DNA of 45,582 bases, taken from the NCBI RefSeq assembly GCF_000341145.1, contig NZ_ANBE01000003.1, positions 381,321-426,902 of the forward strand. The letters are read 5' to 3'. This document shows, one piece after another, positions 8,087-17,171 of this stretch. The position numbers and the translations under genes were made by a program. Numbering within the stretch: the stretch's first letter is position 1; every line of letters begins with the position of its first letter. The DNA comes from Nocardiopsis xinjiangensis YIM 90004. GTDB taxonomy: Bacteria; Actinomycetota; Actinomycetes; Streptosporangiales; Streptosporangiaceae. Below the pieces are notes generated by a model that made no database searches, was not told the DNA's origin, and was given only the letters and a program-made list of their open reading frames with translations.

Positions 8087-8695
8087 TCAGGGACCGCTCC
8101 CGCGTCCGGGCGGCCCCGGACGCGGGAGGCGGCGGGCCAGTCCTTCGTAGTCGACGACGAGCCCGTCGGTGTCCACGGAAAGCCGGTACCGGCCGTTCTC
8201 GGGGTCGGCGTAGGTGTAGTGGTCCAGGCCGTCGGCGAAACCGTGGCGGAGGTAGCGTTGGCGCACCCTCCGCACGGACAACGAGGGCACGTGCACCCAG
8301 GCGACCGCGATGTCGCGGTGCTCGCCGGGACGCAGGCCCAGACGGCGGACGGGGAGGGTGTTGGTGAGCGGGGTGGCGGCCACGTCCACGTCGAAGCAGC
8401 CCACGAGCTCGGGCAGCCGGGTGCCGTCGCCACGCGCCCAACTGCCGTCGCGTGCGGTGAGCTCGAGCCGGGCGGGGCCGTCCGCGGAGAGCACCTCCAC
8501 ACGCACGTGCCGGGTCACCCACGCCAGGTCGGTCTCGACCCCGAAGCGGGTGGAGAAGGCCTCGCCGTCCTCGACGACGGTCTCTCCCGCCTCCAACACG
8601 TACCCGTCCGGCCGGGGCGCGAGGGTCCCCATCCCCAGTCCCTCGGGGACGTCGGTACGGGTCCACACGGCGGGGTGTTCCGTCTGTGACGACAT
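8087..8695 (-). CDS. putative glycolipid-binding domain protein (DUF1089-like)
   Basis: 202 residues. The central and C-terminal part (CFDVDVAATPLTNTLPVRRL, then HVPSLSVRRVRQRYLRHG and YRLSVDTDGLVVDYEGLARR) matches the pattern of the Pfam putative glycolipid-binding family (formerly DUF1089), whose members form a beta-barrel-like fold. Function in the cell is unknown, and no signal peptide is seen. The ATG at 8695 is the natural start. A 12-bp perfect hairpin overlaps the last codons. It lies between putP and nadE with its own spacing, so operon membership is unclear. Confidence 0.7.
   Translation of the reverse strand: MSSQTEHPAVWTRTDVPEGLGMGTLAPRPDGYVLEAGETVVEDGEAFSTRFGVETDLAWVTRHVRVEVLSADGPARLELTARDGSWARGDGTRLPELVGCFDVDVAATPLTNTLPVRRLGLRPGEHRDIAVAWVHVPSLSVRRVRQRYLRHGFADGLDHYTYADPENGRYRLSVDTDGLVVDYEGLARRLPRPGPPGRGSGP
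8099..8126 (-). terminator. hairpin overlapping the end of the 8087-8695 gene
   Basis: CCCGCGTCCGGG (8099-8110) and CCCGGACGCGGG (8115-8126) form a perfect 12-bp stem with a 4-nt loop, inside the final codons (Pro/Gly/Arg-rich) of the gene. It probably acts as the terminator. Confidence 0.5.
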
Positions 8696-8740
8696 GCACC
8701 CGTTCTACCGTCGCGGAGCCGGAGACGCCAGAAGTGCACG

Positions 8741-8774
8741 TGGGGCCCGTGCCCCGACGAGGACACGGGCCCCA
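8741..8774 (-). terminator. terminator of putP
   Basis: TGGGGCCCGTG (8741-8751) and CACGGGCCCCA (8764-8774) form a perfect 11-bp stem with a 12-nt loop, 18 bp after the putP stop. It has no U-run, as is common in high-G+C actinobacteria. Confidence 0.65.
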
Positions 8775-8791
8775 GGACCGGCGCGGACGGA

Positions 8792-10375
8792 TCAGGCGTC
8801 GGCGGACGGCTCCTCACGCACCGGGGGCTCACCGGTCTTGATCTCGTGCTTCATGGCGTCGAAGTCGCTCTCCATCTTCTCGGTGACCTTGCCGAGCGGG
8901 TTGAAGACCACGATGCACAGGAAGCTGAGCGCCACGGCCGGGATCATCGCGTACAGGCCCAGGCCCAGGACGTTCTCGTCGAAGAGGTCCCAGAACACGG
9001 CCATGGACGCACCGGCGATCATGCCGGCGAGCGCACCCGCCCAGGTCATGCGGCGCCAGAACACGGCCATGAGCAGCAGCGGGCCGAAGCCGGCACCGAA
9101 ACCGGCCCAGGCGTAACCGACCAGGTCCATCACCGATTGGTCGCCGAACAGGGCCACCAGCGCGGCGATCACGGCCACGATCACGACGGTGGCCCGGCTG
9201 AGCCACAGGAGCTGCGTCGGAGAGGCGTGCTTGTTGACGAAAGCCCGGTAACCGTCCTCGGTGATGGCGGAGGAGGCCACCAGCAGCTGGGAGTCGGCGG
9301 TGCTCATCACGGCGGCCAGGATCGCGGCCATGAGGAAGCCGGCCACCCACGGGTTCATGAGGGCGGTGATCAGGGCGGGGAAAACCTGCTCGGGATCGCT
9401 CAGCGGCACCTCGAAGTAGGCGATGCCGACGTAGCCGACCAGCACGGCCAGGGCCATGGCGGTCACGGCCCAGCCGACACTGACGGTCGCGGCCATGGGG
9501 ATCTGCTTGACCGAACGGATCGCCATGTAGCGGGCGAGGATGTGCGGCTGGCCGAAGTAGCCGAAGGCCCAGGCCAGGCCGGAGACGATGACGACCCAGC
9601 CCAGGGCGCCGGTGGGCTCCCACGTCCCGGTGTCGGCGTTCAGGCTCGCGCCGCCGAACGCCGAGAGGAGGGACTCGCTGCCGGCCGCCACCCCGTCCCG
9701 GACCTCGCCCAGGCCGCCGATGGTGCTGATCGCGACGATCGGCACGATGAGCAGGGCGATCCACATGAGCACCGCCTGGACGGTGTCGGTGACGGAGACG
9801 GCGAGGAAGCCGCCGATGACCGTGTAGGCGACGACGAAGCCGAGCCCGATGAGTACGGCCGGGACCGGCCCCAGGCCGAAGACCTGGTCGAACAGAGCCA
9901 TCATCGCCGTCATGCCGGAGGCGACGTAGAAGAAGTAGAAGACGATGATGATGATCGCCGAGACCGCGCGCAGCAGACGGCTGCGGTCGGCGAACCGGTT
10001 CTCCAGGAACGAGGACAACGTCAGGGAGTTGGACTCGCCGCCGGTGAGAAAGTCCGTGACCCGGTGGGTGTACACCCGCAGTCGGGGAGCGAGCAGCACC
10101 CAGCTGCCCAGGAAACCGCACGCCAGGCCGACCGCGATCCAGGCCTCACCGAAACCGGACGCGTAGATCGCGCCGGGCAGACCCAGCAGGAGCCAGCCGC
10201 TGAAATCGCTGGCATTGGCGCTGAGGGCGGTCACGAAACTGCCGAGTTTGCGGTCACCCAGCACGAAGTCCGACTGCGACTTCGTCTTGTTGTAGAAATA
10301 GACGGCCATGACGATCATCAGGCCGAGGTAGATCGTGAAGGCCACGACCGGTTCCAGCAAGGAGTCGGGGTTCAA
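8792..10375 (-). CDS. putP: sodium/proline symporter
   Basis: 527 residues, the usual PutP length, in the SSS family (solute:sodium symporter, about 13 membrane helices). Diagnostic stretches are NASDFSGWLLLGLPGAIYASG (the Ser/Gly-rich helix 2 with Na+ and proline contacts), AWIAVGLACGFLGSWVLLAPRLR, VMSTADSQLLVASSAITEDG and YAWAGFGAGFGPLLL. It takes up proline with Na+. The start is TTG at 10375, with AGGAGA 6 nt away. The C-terminus is a hydrophilic cytosolic tail (KMESDFDAMKHEIKTGE). No putA is adjacent, so it may serve osmoprotection or proline scavenging. Confidence 0.93.
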   Translation of the reverse strand: MNPDSLLEPVVAFTIYLGLMIVMAVYFYNKTKSQSDFVLGDRKLGSFVTALSANASDFSGWLLLGLPGAIYASGFGEAWIAVGLACGFLGSWVLLAPRLRVYTHRVTDFLTGGESNSLTLSSFLENRFADRSRLLRAVSAIIIIVFYFFYVASGMTAMMALFDQVFGLGPVPAVLIGLGFVVAYTVIGGFLAVSVTDTVQAVLMWIALLIVPIVAISTIGGLGEVRDGVAAGSESLLSAFGGASLNADTGTWEPTGALGWVVIVSGLAWAFGYFGQPHILARYMAIRSVKQIPMAATVSVGWAVTAMALAVLVGYVGIAYFEVPLSDPEQVFPALITALMNPWVAGFLMAAILAAVMSTADSQLLVASSAITEDGYRAFVNKHASPTQLLWLSRATVVIVAVIAALVALFGDQSVMDLVGYAWAGFGAGFGPLLLMAVFWRRMTWAGALAGMIAGASMAVFWDLFDENVLGLGLYAMIPAVALSFLCIVVFNPLGKVTEKMESDFDAMKHEIKTGEPPVREEPSADA

Positions 10376-10720
10376 CCGGTCTCTCCTACGTGATCAGGCG
10401 CGCTTTCGGTCACTTCATACGCGCTGCGGACGGACGATGACCGAGATCATGTCCCCTTGTCAGCCCGGACACAACGTGTCGTTCGTGGAACAACACCGCT
10501 TCGATACCCGGTCGAGTCATCGACCAGGTGGGATTGTGCGGCGGGCCACTCGCCGGCGCCCTTGTTCGTCCGATCGGACATACAGGTCGGGCCCGAGGGT
10601 CCCGGGTGTGTTCGACCCCATCCCGCCCCCTCCGCACACCGGGTAGCCGCGCTGCGGTCGGCGGTCACCGAATCCACGAACGGACTGTTGCTCCGGGCCG
10701 CCGCGGACTACGGTGACGGC
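10376..10720. other. intergenic region between divergent putP and the 10721 gene
   Basis: About 345 bp. It must hold the putP promoter and that of the downstream small gene and protease operon. Both strands contain open frames here, but they look like shadows. No convincing paired hexamers, RNA gene or repeat was recognised. Confidence 0.35.
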
Positions 10721-10897
10721 ATGGACGCTCAGCCCTCCGCAAACGGCCGCAGCATCGGCCCCTCGGGGATCTGCCCACGGGGCGAACACGACTGGCAGCC
10801 CGCGTCACCCGGTTCAGCACGCCGACTGTGCAGCAAGTGCAACTCGATGATGATGCGCAACTACGTCCCGGAGGCCGATCGGGACCGCCGCAGCTGA
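10721..10897 (+). CDS. small zinc-ribbon-like hypothetical protein
   Basis: 58 residues starting at an ATG. The motif ICPRGEHDW...RLCSKCNSMMMRNY has Cys18, His22, Cys37 and Cys40, a possible zinc-binding set (C-x4-H-x14-C-x2-C). The tail is hydrophilic. It ends 20 bp before the protease gene and is on the same strand, so it may be the first gene of that operon. No family was recognised. The reading is supported by the motif and spacing, but not by any known homologue. Confidence 0.5.
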   Translation: MDAQPSANGRSIGPSGICPRGEHDWQPASPGSARRLCSKCNSMMMRNYVPEADRDRRS

Positions 10898-10917
10898 GGT
10901 GTGAGAGAGGCCCTCAC

Positions 10918-12801
10918 GTGACCGAGACCCCCCGCCTCGCGCCCCTGCGAGAACCCGCTTGGCAACTGCGTGTCCTCGACGGCGACGGATTCCCCGTCGG
11001 CGGCGCCGTCCACATGTCCCCCCGTTTCCTCGTGACCTGTGCCCACGTGGTCAACACCGCGCTGGGCCTGCCCGCCGGCACCGAGGAGCACCCCGGCGAG
11101 CGGGCGCGCGTACGGCTCGCCCAGAGCCACGGCCCCGTGTGGGAGGCCTCCGTCGGAACCGAGGTGTGGTCCGCGGGCCACGGCGAGATCGACGTGGCCG
11201 TGCTGTGGTTGACCTCCTCCGGCTTCCCCGACACCGGCCATCCCGTGCGGGTGACCGGTTCCCGGTTACGCCAGGGCGAACCCCTCCGTACGACCGGTTA
11301 CCCGGACGGTTTCGCGCTGCATTCCTCCCTGCTCTACCTCGGACCGGCCGGCCCCTCCCGTGCCAGCCACCAGGCCACGCTGCCCGAGAACGAGGTCCAG
11401 CCGATCACAGAGGGTTTCAGCGGATGCGGGGCCATCACCGAGTCCGGTGAGCTGGTGGGCCTCGTCCAGCAGAACCACTTCCACGCCCACGACGGCGACC
11501 GCCCCAGCGGCACAGCGTTCATACTGACCACCGACGACATGCCCGACGGCGGCTACGGCGGCCGGGAGGGCCGCGCCGTCGGGGCCGGACCGGTCTCGCG
11601 CCTGACCGACGAGGCCCTGTGCGGTGAGGTCGCCTACGAGCGCCTGCACGACTTCCTGGAGTCCGTCCCGGAGGCCGTGCTGCCCCACGCGCACCTGCTC
11701 GACGACGAGGAACGCCGCCGCACCCGCGAGCGCATCGGGGAGGAACCCAGTGCGTGGCGGGTCCTCATGGGCCTGTGGAACCTCGTACCGGCCGGGGACG
11801 CACCCCCTCTCCGGCTCGTGTGGGTGCACCACGCGCTGCGTGAGCTGCGCAGCCACAGGCCCGTCCCGCCCTCGGCCGGCCGATGGCTGCGCGAGGAGGC
11901 TCGCGAGCACCTCGGTGACGGATGGGAGCAGGAACTGGACTCCGAACTCACCCGCCGTTCGTCGGAACACGCCCCGTCCCCCGAGGGCCCCTCGGCCGAG
12001 GAAGGCACCGCCCCGCAGCCCGGCCGACGCCCCGACACCGTCGTCCTGTTCGACGTGGAGCCGGTGACCGGGGGCTACAAGCTCTCCCACGGCATCGCCC
12101 ACCGTTCGGGGCGGGGCTACGAACACCGGGAGCAGGCGACGATGCTGGTCCAGCGCTACCAACTCCGCGACCGGGTGGGCGACCTCGTGAGCCAGGCGGG
12201 TTTCCGGGACGGCCTCACCCCGGAGCGCGGATCACCACGGCTGAGCTTCCTGCTGCCCAAACGCCTGCTCGGCCTGGACCTGGGATCGGTCACCGGCCAC
12301 CACGGCGACCGACAGGACGCCCCGACCCTCGCCGAGGAGTACGAACTCGTCTACCACGTGCGCGAGCGGGTGCGCCCGCCCCGGCACGTACCCGGTCGTG
12401 AACGGCCCTGGCGCACGCGCACCGAACGCCAGCACGAGCACCCCCTGTTGAGCGCCGACACCTTGCTGACCACGTGGGACCGGGTCGGGGACGAGGTGCG
12501 TGCAGCGCTCTCCGACGAGGAGGTGACGGTCTGTGTGGTGGAGACCGACCGGTTGGACACCCACAACGTGTACGACGCCGTGCTCGAGTCGGGGGTACCG
12601 ACGGTCCTGCGCGGCCCGCGTCCTGCCTTGCTCACGCTGATCGGGGAGCTGCTGACGGCCCGGTCGGAGGAGCAACGGCACGTGTGGGCCCTGCCCTCGC
12701 TGTTGCGTGAGCGGGCCGAGCGCAAACAGGGCGGGGAAGGGATCGTGCTCGTGCACGACGAATACGGTGACGTACTTTTCCGGGAGGTGGAGAGAACCTG
12801 A
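10918..12801 (+). CDS. trypsin-like serine protease with VMAP-C-like C-terminal domain
   Basis: 627 residues from a GTG at 10918 after GAGAGAGG. Residues 10-205 are a trypsin-fold peptidase: His43 in VTCAHVV, Asp92 in EIDVAVLW and Ser168 in GFSGCGAI (GxSG rather than GDSGG). Residues about 230-350 are helical and acidic (LTDEALCGEVAYERLHDFLE, LVWVHHALRELRSHRPVPP). Residues about 360-627 resemble the VMAP C-terminal domain: SPRLSFLLPKRLLGLDL, then AEEYELVYHVRERV, PWRTRTERQ and VYDAVLESGVPTVLRGPRP. Such proteins occur in NTP-dependent conflict systems where a sensor unleashes a protease effector. No signal peptide is visible, so it is cytosolic. It is followed after 183 bp by the NB-ARC/TPR gene. 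The domain names are by eye. Confidence 0.8.
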   Translation: MTETPRLAPLREPAWQLRVLDGDGFPVGGAVHMSPRFLVTCAHVVNTALGLPAGTEEHPGERARVRLAQSHGPVWEASVGTEVWSAGHGEIDVAVLWLTSSGFPDTGHPVRVTGSRLRQGEPLRTTGYPDGFALHSSLLYLGPAGPSRASHQATLPENEVQPITEGFSGCGAITESGELVGLVQQNHFHAHDGDRPSGTAFILTTDDMPDGGYGGREGRAVGAGPVSRLTDEALCGEVAYERLHDFLESVPEAVLPHAHLLDDEERRRTRERIGEEPSAWRVLMGLWNLVPAGDAPPLRLVWVHHALRELRSHRPVPPSAGRWLREEAREHLGDGWEQELDSELTRRSSEHAPSPEGPSAEEGTAPQPGRRPDTVVLFDVEPVTGGYKLSHGIAHRSGRGYEHREQATMLVQRYQLRDRVGDLVSQAGFRDGLTPERGSPRLSFLLPKRLLGLDLGSVTGHHGDRQDAPTLAEEYELVYHVRERVRPPRHVPGRERPWRTRTERQHEHPLLSADTLLTTWDRVGDEVRAALSDEEVTVCVVETDRLDTHNVYDAVLESGVPTVLRGPRPALLTLIGELLTARSEEQRHVWALPSLLRERAERKQGGEGIVLVHDEYGDVLFREVERT

Positions 12802-12984
12802 GACACACCCCGCCTGGAAGAACGTCGGCGACCGGTGGTATCCGGAAAACGCGCACGCGGAGAACTATTCGCCGGAGCGCGCCGGGGTGGCAGAATCGAC
12901 GTCAGACTCGTGCGTCGGTATTTCCGAGGACGGGGGACCACCTTCAGGAGCCCTTGAGAAGGGAATAATGGGGGTAAAAAGGAC

Positions 12985-15900
12985 ATGACACCCCAGAATA
13001 CGCAAATTCCTGCCCTCACCCTCAGCAGCCTCACCAGCGACCCCTCACATCTGGTGATCCTGCTCGACACATCCCCCCTGATGTGCGTACACGAGGACGA
13101 GATCGCGGAACTGCTGCGTGAGGCCGAGTCCGTCGGCGCCGCGGTGTGCGCCATCACGCCCACACCCCTGGCCCGTGCCCACAGCGGCGAGCACCGGTGG
13201 CCCCTCGACGCGCCCCTGCCCGCCGGCGCCACCGCAGGCATCGTCGTCACCGACGCCCAGGACCGCGGCTGGCGCCAGCCCCACTTCCGCTCCTGGCTCG
13301 CCGAGCTCAACACCCGTCTGCCCCTGCACGTGGTGCACCTGCTCGACCGCTCCACCTGGCACCGCGGACCGGTCCACCCTTCACCCATGCGCCTCACCGG
13401 CGCCCGGACCAACGACCCCGCCGCTTGGTCTCCCGCCCACCCCGACGACGTCGGCGACCTCCCCGGCGGGACCACCGCGCTGCCGGTCCTGTCGCCGGAG
13501 AACCCGCCCGAGCACCGCAACCTGCCCGCGCCCGAGGCCGGTTGGGAAGCCGACGTGTGGGCCCTGCCCCTGGACGGCAGCCGCAACGACGACGCCACCC
13601 TCGTGCCCGATCCCGTCGCGCACTTCCTCACCCACGCCTCGCTCGGGGCCCGCCTGCTCGCCCAACGCCTCGCCCAGGCCCCCGTCAACCTGCCCGTGGC
13701 CCGCATGCTGCACCAGGGCATCCCCCGCGACCCCGGCGAGGAACGCACCCGGCGGACCGAGATCGCCGAGGTCCTCGGCAGCGGCCTCCTGGACCCCACC
13801 CACCCGGTCGGCGACCTCCACGATCCCGTCGAGGCCGCCCTGGAGTTCCTGCCCGGGGTCCGCCCACAGCTCCTCGGCCGGCTCGGCGACCTCAGCACCA
13901 TGCGGTCGGTCTTCTTCGCCCTCGGCGTGGAGTTCAAGGAGACCGCGCAGGTCTACCAGTGGCTGTCACGCCTGGAGATCGGAGCGCCCCCCGAGATCAC
14001 CGTCCCGCCCCGGGAGAGGGGCCTGGCTCGGGCCGTTCTGCCCGCCCTGCGCCAGATGCCCGGCGAGTACCGCCGCTTCGCCGCCCGCCTGGAGAACTCT
14101 CTCGGGATCCGCAGACCGGCACCGGCCCCCGCAACGCCTTCCCCCGGTGCGGCCACGGGCTCCGAAGCACCCACAGGACCGCCCGGGGCCACACCGCCGC
14201 CCGCAGGGCCAACGAAACTCCGGAAGGAGCAGACCCCCCAAGTGAGCATCCACGACGACCTCGACGAGGAGTCCACCGGCTCGGAGCCCGTCAGCACGCG
14301 CACCGGAGGCTTCCGCCGCCGGCGCCGCAGCTCCGCCCAGTTGCGCGGCCTGCCCCCGCACAACCGGCACTTCACCGGCCGGGACGACTTCCTGGAGCAC
14401 ATCCGCGCCTCGTTCGACTCCCCCGAGACCTATGACGGGCTCTACCTACTCACCGGCGGCGGCGGTTACGGCAAGACCCAGATCGCGATCCAGTACGCGC
14501 ACCAGCACCGCGACGACTACGACCTCATCTGGTGGTTCCCCGCCAACAACGCCACCGACGTCCAGCAGGCCTACCTGCACCTGGCCCGTTTCCTCGGCAT
14601 CCCCGGGGACCTCGGCAACTACGAGCGCACGGTCGAGCGTGTGCACGAGGACCTGCAGTTCCGCGAGGACGTCGGGTACTGGCTGCTGGTCTTCGACGAC
14701 GTCGAGGACCTCGACAAACTGCGCCAACAAGGGCTGCCCACGGGCCGCGGCGGCGACATCCTCATCACCTCCCGCGAACAGAGCTGGTACCAGGACGGCG
14801 TCAGCGACGGCAAGAAGGTACGCGAGCTGCCCCCGCAGGAGAGCGTCACCCTGCTGCGCCGCGTCTGTCCCCAAGGGCTGGACGAGGACACCGTCGCCCT
14901 GCGTATCGCCGAGCAACTCGAACACTTCCCCCTCGCCCTCGCCCAGATGGGCGCCTACCTGCGCGATTCCCTCATCAGCCCCGAGGAGTTCCTCGACCAG
15001 CTCACCAACGAGTTCTCCTCGCTGCTGGACGAGGTCGGCCCCGACGGCCACTACAACAAACCCCTGGCCGCGGCCTGGAACGTGCAGCTGGAGGAGCTCA
15101 AGCGCGGCTCCGAACGCGACCGCGAACTCAAGCAGCTCGTGCGCGAGTTCATCCAACTGTGCTCGTTCTTCGCGCCGCGCCCGCTCAAACGCACCCTCTT
15201 CCACCGGGCACGCGGGCTCAGCGACAACCGGGAGCTCGCCAAGATCCTGGGCGACGACCGGGCCCTGAACAAGGTCCTGCAGTACATGAGCCGGCACAGC
15301 CTCGCCGACCTCGACCGCCGCAACTACACCTTCCAGCTCCACGGCAGCTTCCAGGCGGTCGTGCGCCGCACCCTCGGTGAGGACGAACGTGTGCGCCTGC
15401 GCGACCTCGCCCACCGCCTGCTCGCCCAGAGCGACCCGCTGGGGCCCGAGAACCCGCAGAACTGGCCCGAGTACCAGATCTACTACGCCCACATCCTCTC
15501 CTCGCAGGCCTGGCGCACCCGCGACGTGCAAGTACGCAACCTGGTACGCAACGTCGTGGTGTACCTGCTGGAGACCGACAACCCGCTCATGGCCCAGCGG
15601 ATGGCCGAGCCGGCGATCGAGGCCTGGTACGACGACCCCTCACAGCGCTTCGAGATGGAACTGCTGCGCAACAACGCCCTGCGTCTGCGCGACCAGAACA
15701 CCCTGGCCCTGAAGGAGGCCGACCGGATCCTCGCCGAACGCCGGGAGTTGGACGGCGGCGACAGCGAGGAGGTCATGGAGGCACGCCGCGCGCGGGCCAT
15801 CGCGCTGAGCCACCTGGGCGAGTTCGAGAGCGCGCTGTCGGAGTTCCGCTCCATCCGCGAGAATGTGGTCGAGCTCTACACCGAGGAGGACGACAACGCC

Positions 15901-16833
15901 CTGGTGGCCGCGCACGACGTCGCCGTGGCCCTGCGGTTGCTCTTCCGGTTCACCGAGGCACTGGAGATCGACGAGGAGAACCTCCGGCGCCGCCGCCACC
16001 TGTTCGGTTCCAACGGCATCCCGACCCTGCGCTCACAGACGGCCTTGGGCATCAGCATGCTCGGCCTGGGGCGTATGACCGAGGCGACCGCGACCTTGGG
16101 GGACTGCCTGCAGCGGTTCGAGTCGGAGGAGGCCGAGGACAGTTCGCACGCGGCGGACATCCCCCTCTTCCAATCGGTTCTGCACCGGCGCTTCGGCGAC
16201 CACGACCGGGCCCTGGAACTGTCCCAGGGCGCGGCCGACGCCCAGTACCTGCGCGACCAGTTGCGCAACCGCACCGAGGTGTTCGTCTACAACATCCACG
16301 CGGTGAACCTGGCCTTCACCAAGAACGTGGAGCGCGCCGAGCTCCTCGCCGAGCGGCTCCTGGTCACGGCCGACGTCCACTACGGGGAGAAACACATCGC
16401 CCGGTGGATCACGCGTGTCAACGCCGCGATCGTGCTGCGTGCGGCGGGTCGTTTCGAGGAGGCGCTGGAGCTGGACCGGGTCGCCCACGAACGCCTGGCC
16501 GACCTTCTGCCGCCGGAGCTGGGCCCGCTGGCGCCGGTGGAGATCAACCGGGGCAACGACCTGTTCGGGCTGGGCCGCCTCCAGGAGGCCCTGGAGCAGG
16601 ACAACACGGCCCTGGCCACGTGCATGGCCGGCCTTGCTCCCGACCACCTGTTCACCCTCATCGCCCGGCGCAACCTGCTCATCAGCCGCCGGGCCCTCGG
16701 CGAGGAGGTCGGGGAGGAGTGGTTGCAGCTGCGGAACGAGTTCGTGGCCGGATACGGCCCCGACCACCGTTACGTACAGGGCATGGACGGTTTCGTCCGG
16801 CTCGACGCGGACTTCCTACCGGTCTCCCGGTGA
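12985..16833 (+). CDS. NB-ARC ATPase with TPR array and vWA-like N-terminus (FxSxx-COOH system TPR-like)
   Basis: 1282 residues. Residues about 20-370 resemble the SAV_2336 N-terminal region: a vWA-like start (LVILLDTSPLMC, where the DxSxS metal motif is degraded to DTSPL), then a helical block (THASLGARLLAQRLAQAPVN, ARMLHQGIPRDPGEERT, EAALEFLPGVRPQLL). Residues 370-450 are a Pro/Ala linker. Residues about 455-800 are NB-ARC: LPPHNRHFTGRDDFLEHI, Walker A GGGGYGKT (Lys497), Walker B LLVFDD (567-572), ILITSREQ and a GLP-like LEHFPLALAQMGAYL. The rest is a TPR/ALIX-like repeat array (LALKEADRILAERRELDGG, LGLGRMTEATATLGDCL). Many such proteins are named FxSxx-COOH system TPR protein, but no FxsA/FxsB is here. 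The ATG follows AAGG weakly, so the start is uncertain. Confidence 0.8.
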   Translation: MTPQNTQIPALTLSSLTSDPSHLVILLDTSPLMCVHEDEIAELLREAESVGAAVCAITPTPLARAHSGEHRWPLDAPLPAGATAGIVVTDAQDRGWRQPHFRSWLAELNTRLPLHVVHLLDRSTWHRGPVHPSPMRLTGARTNDPAAWSPAHPDDVGDLPGGTTALPVLSPENPPEHRNLPAPEAGWEADVWALPLDGSRNDDATLVPDPVAHFLTHASLGARLLAQRLAQAPVNLPVARMLHQGIPRDPGEERTRRTEIAEVLGSGLLDPTHPVGDLHDPVEAALEFLPGVRPQLLGRLGDLSTMRSVFFALGVEFKETAQVYQWLSRLEIGAPPEITVPPRERGLARAVLPALRQMPGEYRRFAARLENSLGIRRPAPAPATPSPGAATGSEAPTGPPGATPPPAGPTKLRKEQTPQVSIHDDLDEESTGSEPVSTRTGGFRRRRRSSAQLRGLPPHNRHFTGRDDFLEHIRASFDSPETYDGLYLLTGGGGYGKTQIAIQYAHQHRDDYDLIWWFPANNATDVQQAYLHLARFLGIPGDLGNYERTVERVHEDLQFREDVGYWLLVFDDVEDLDKLRQQGLPTGRGGDILITSREQSWYQDGVSDGKKVRELPPQESVTLLRRVCPQGLDEDTVALRIAEQLEHFPLALAQMGAYLRDSLISPEEFLDQLTNEFSSLLDEVGPDGHYNKPLAAAWNVQLEELKRGSERDRELKQLVREFIQLCSFFAPRPLKRTLFHRARGLSDNRELAKILGDDRALNKVLQYMSRHSLADLDRRNYTFQLHGSFQAVVRRTLGEDERVRLRDLAHRLLAQSDPLGPENPQNWPEYQIYYAHILSSQAWRTRDVQVRNLVRNVVVYLLETDNPLMAQRMAEPAIEAWYDDPSQRFEMELLRNNALRLRDQNTLALKEADRILAERRELDGGDSEEVMEARRARAIALSHLGEFESALSEFRSIRENVVELYTEEDDNALVAAHDVAVALRLLFRFTEALEIDEENLRRRRHLFGSNGIPTLRSQTALGISMLGLGRMTEATATLGDCLQRFESEEAEDSSHAADIPLFQSVLHRRFGDHDRALELSQGAADAQYLRDQLRNRTEVFVYNIHAVNLAFTKNVERAELLAERLLVTADVHYGEKHIARWITRVNAAIVLRAAGRFEEALELDRVAHERLADLLPPELGPLAPVEINRGNDLFGLGRLQEALEQDNTALATCMAGLAPDHLFTLIARRNLLISRRALGEEVGEEWLQLRNEFVAGYGPDHRYVQGMDGFVRLDADFLPVSR

Positions 16834-17052
16834 CACGCTGCACGGAACCGCCGCCAGCAGGCGGGCCCACTCGCTGAGCGGGACACCGAGCTCCGTGCCG
16901 GAGGGGTTCTGGGAATCGCGGACGTGGGCACCGCCGCGGCTGAGGCGGGCTTCCCAGCATCCGCCCGAGTCGTGCGAGCGGCGGGACTTGCGCCAGATGT
17001 CAGCGCTCCGACCGTCGGCCCAGTTCAACGTCTCGCCCTTCCGCGTTCCCAT
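16816..17052 (-). CDS. DUF397 domain protein
   Basis: About 78 residues. WRKSRRSHDSGGCWEARL followed by HVRDSQNPSGTELGVPLSEW is the DUF397 signature, a small actinobacterial family usually paired with an XRE-type regulator. Here no such regulator is adjacent; it sits between the NB-ARC/TPR gene and the Trypco1 gene on the opposite strand. Its end overlaps the NB-ARC gene end by 18 bp. The start could be the ATG at 17052 or a GTG at 17067 behind GAGGAG. The role is unknown; in other settings the pair is linked to development or signalling. Confidence 0.7.
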   Translation of the reverse strand: MGTRKGETLNWADGRSADIWRKSRRSHDSGGCWEARLSRGGAHVRDSQNPSGTELGVPLSEWARLLAAVPCSVSPGDR

Positions 17053-17171
17053 GTCAAGTTGACCCACGATCTCCTCTGAGCGACGACCGACGCTTGACGG
17101 CACATTCCCATTTTACGTTCCAACCGGACAATCACGAAAGTCCACATGAAATACCGACCAGAGGTGCCACG

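Noticed and set aside
12802-12984. Search for a short FxSxx-COOH peptide precursor or radical-SAM gene beside the NB-ARC/TPR gene
   Set aside because: The 183-bp gap holds only a shadow frame ending VKRT, with no F-x-S-x-x end, and no radical SAM gene is in the window.
14446-15531. 361-codon minus-strand open frame opposite the NB-ARC gene
   Set aside because: Antisense shadow; the plus strand carries clear Walker motifs.
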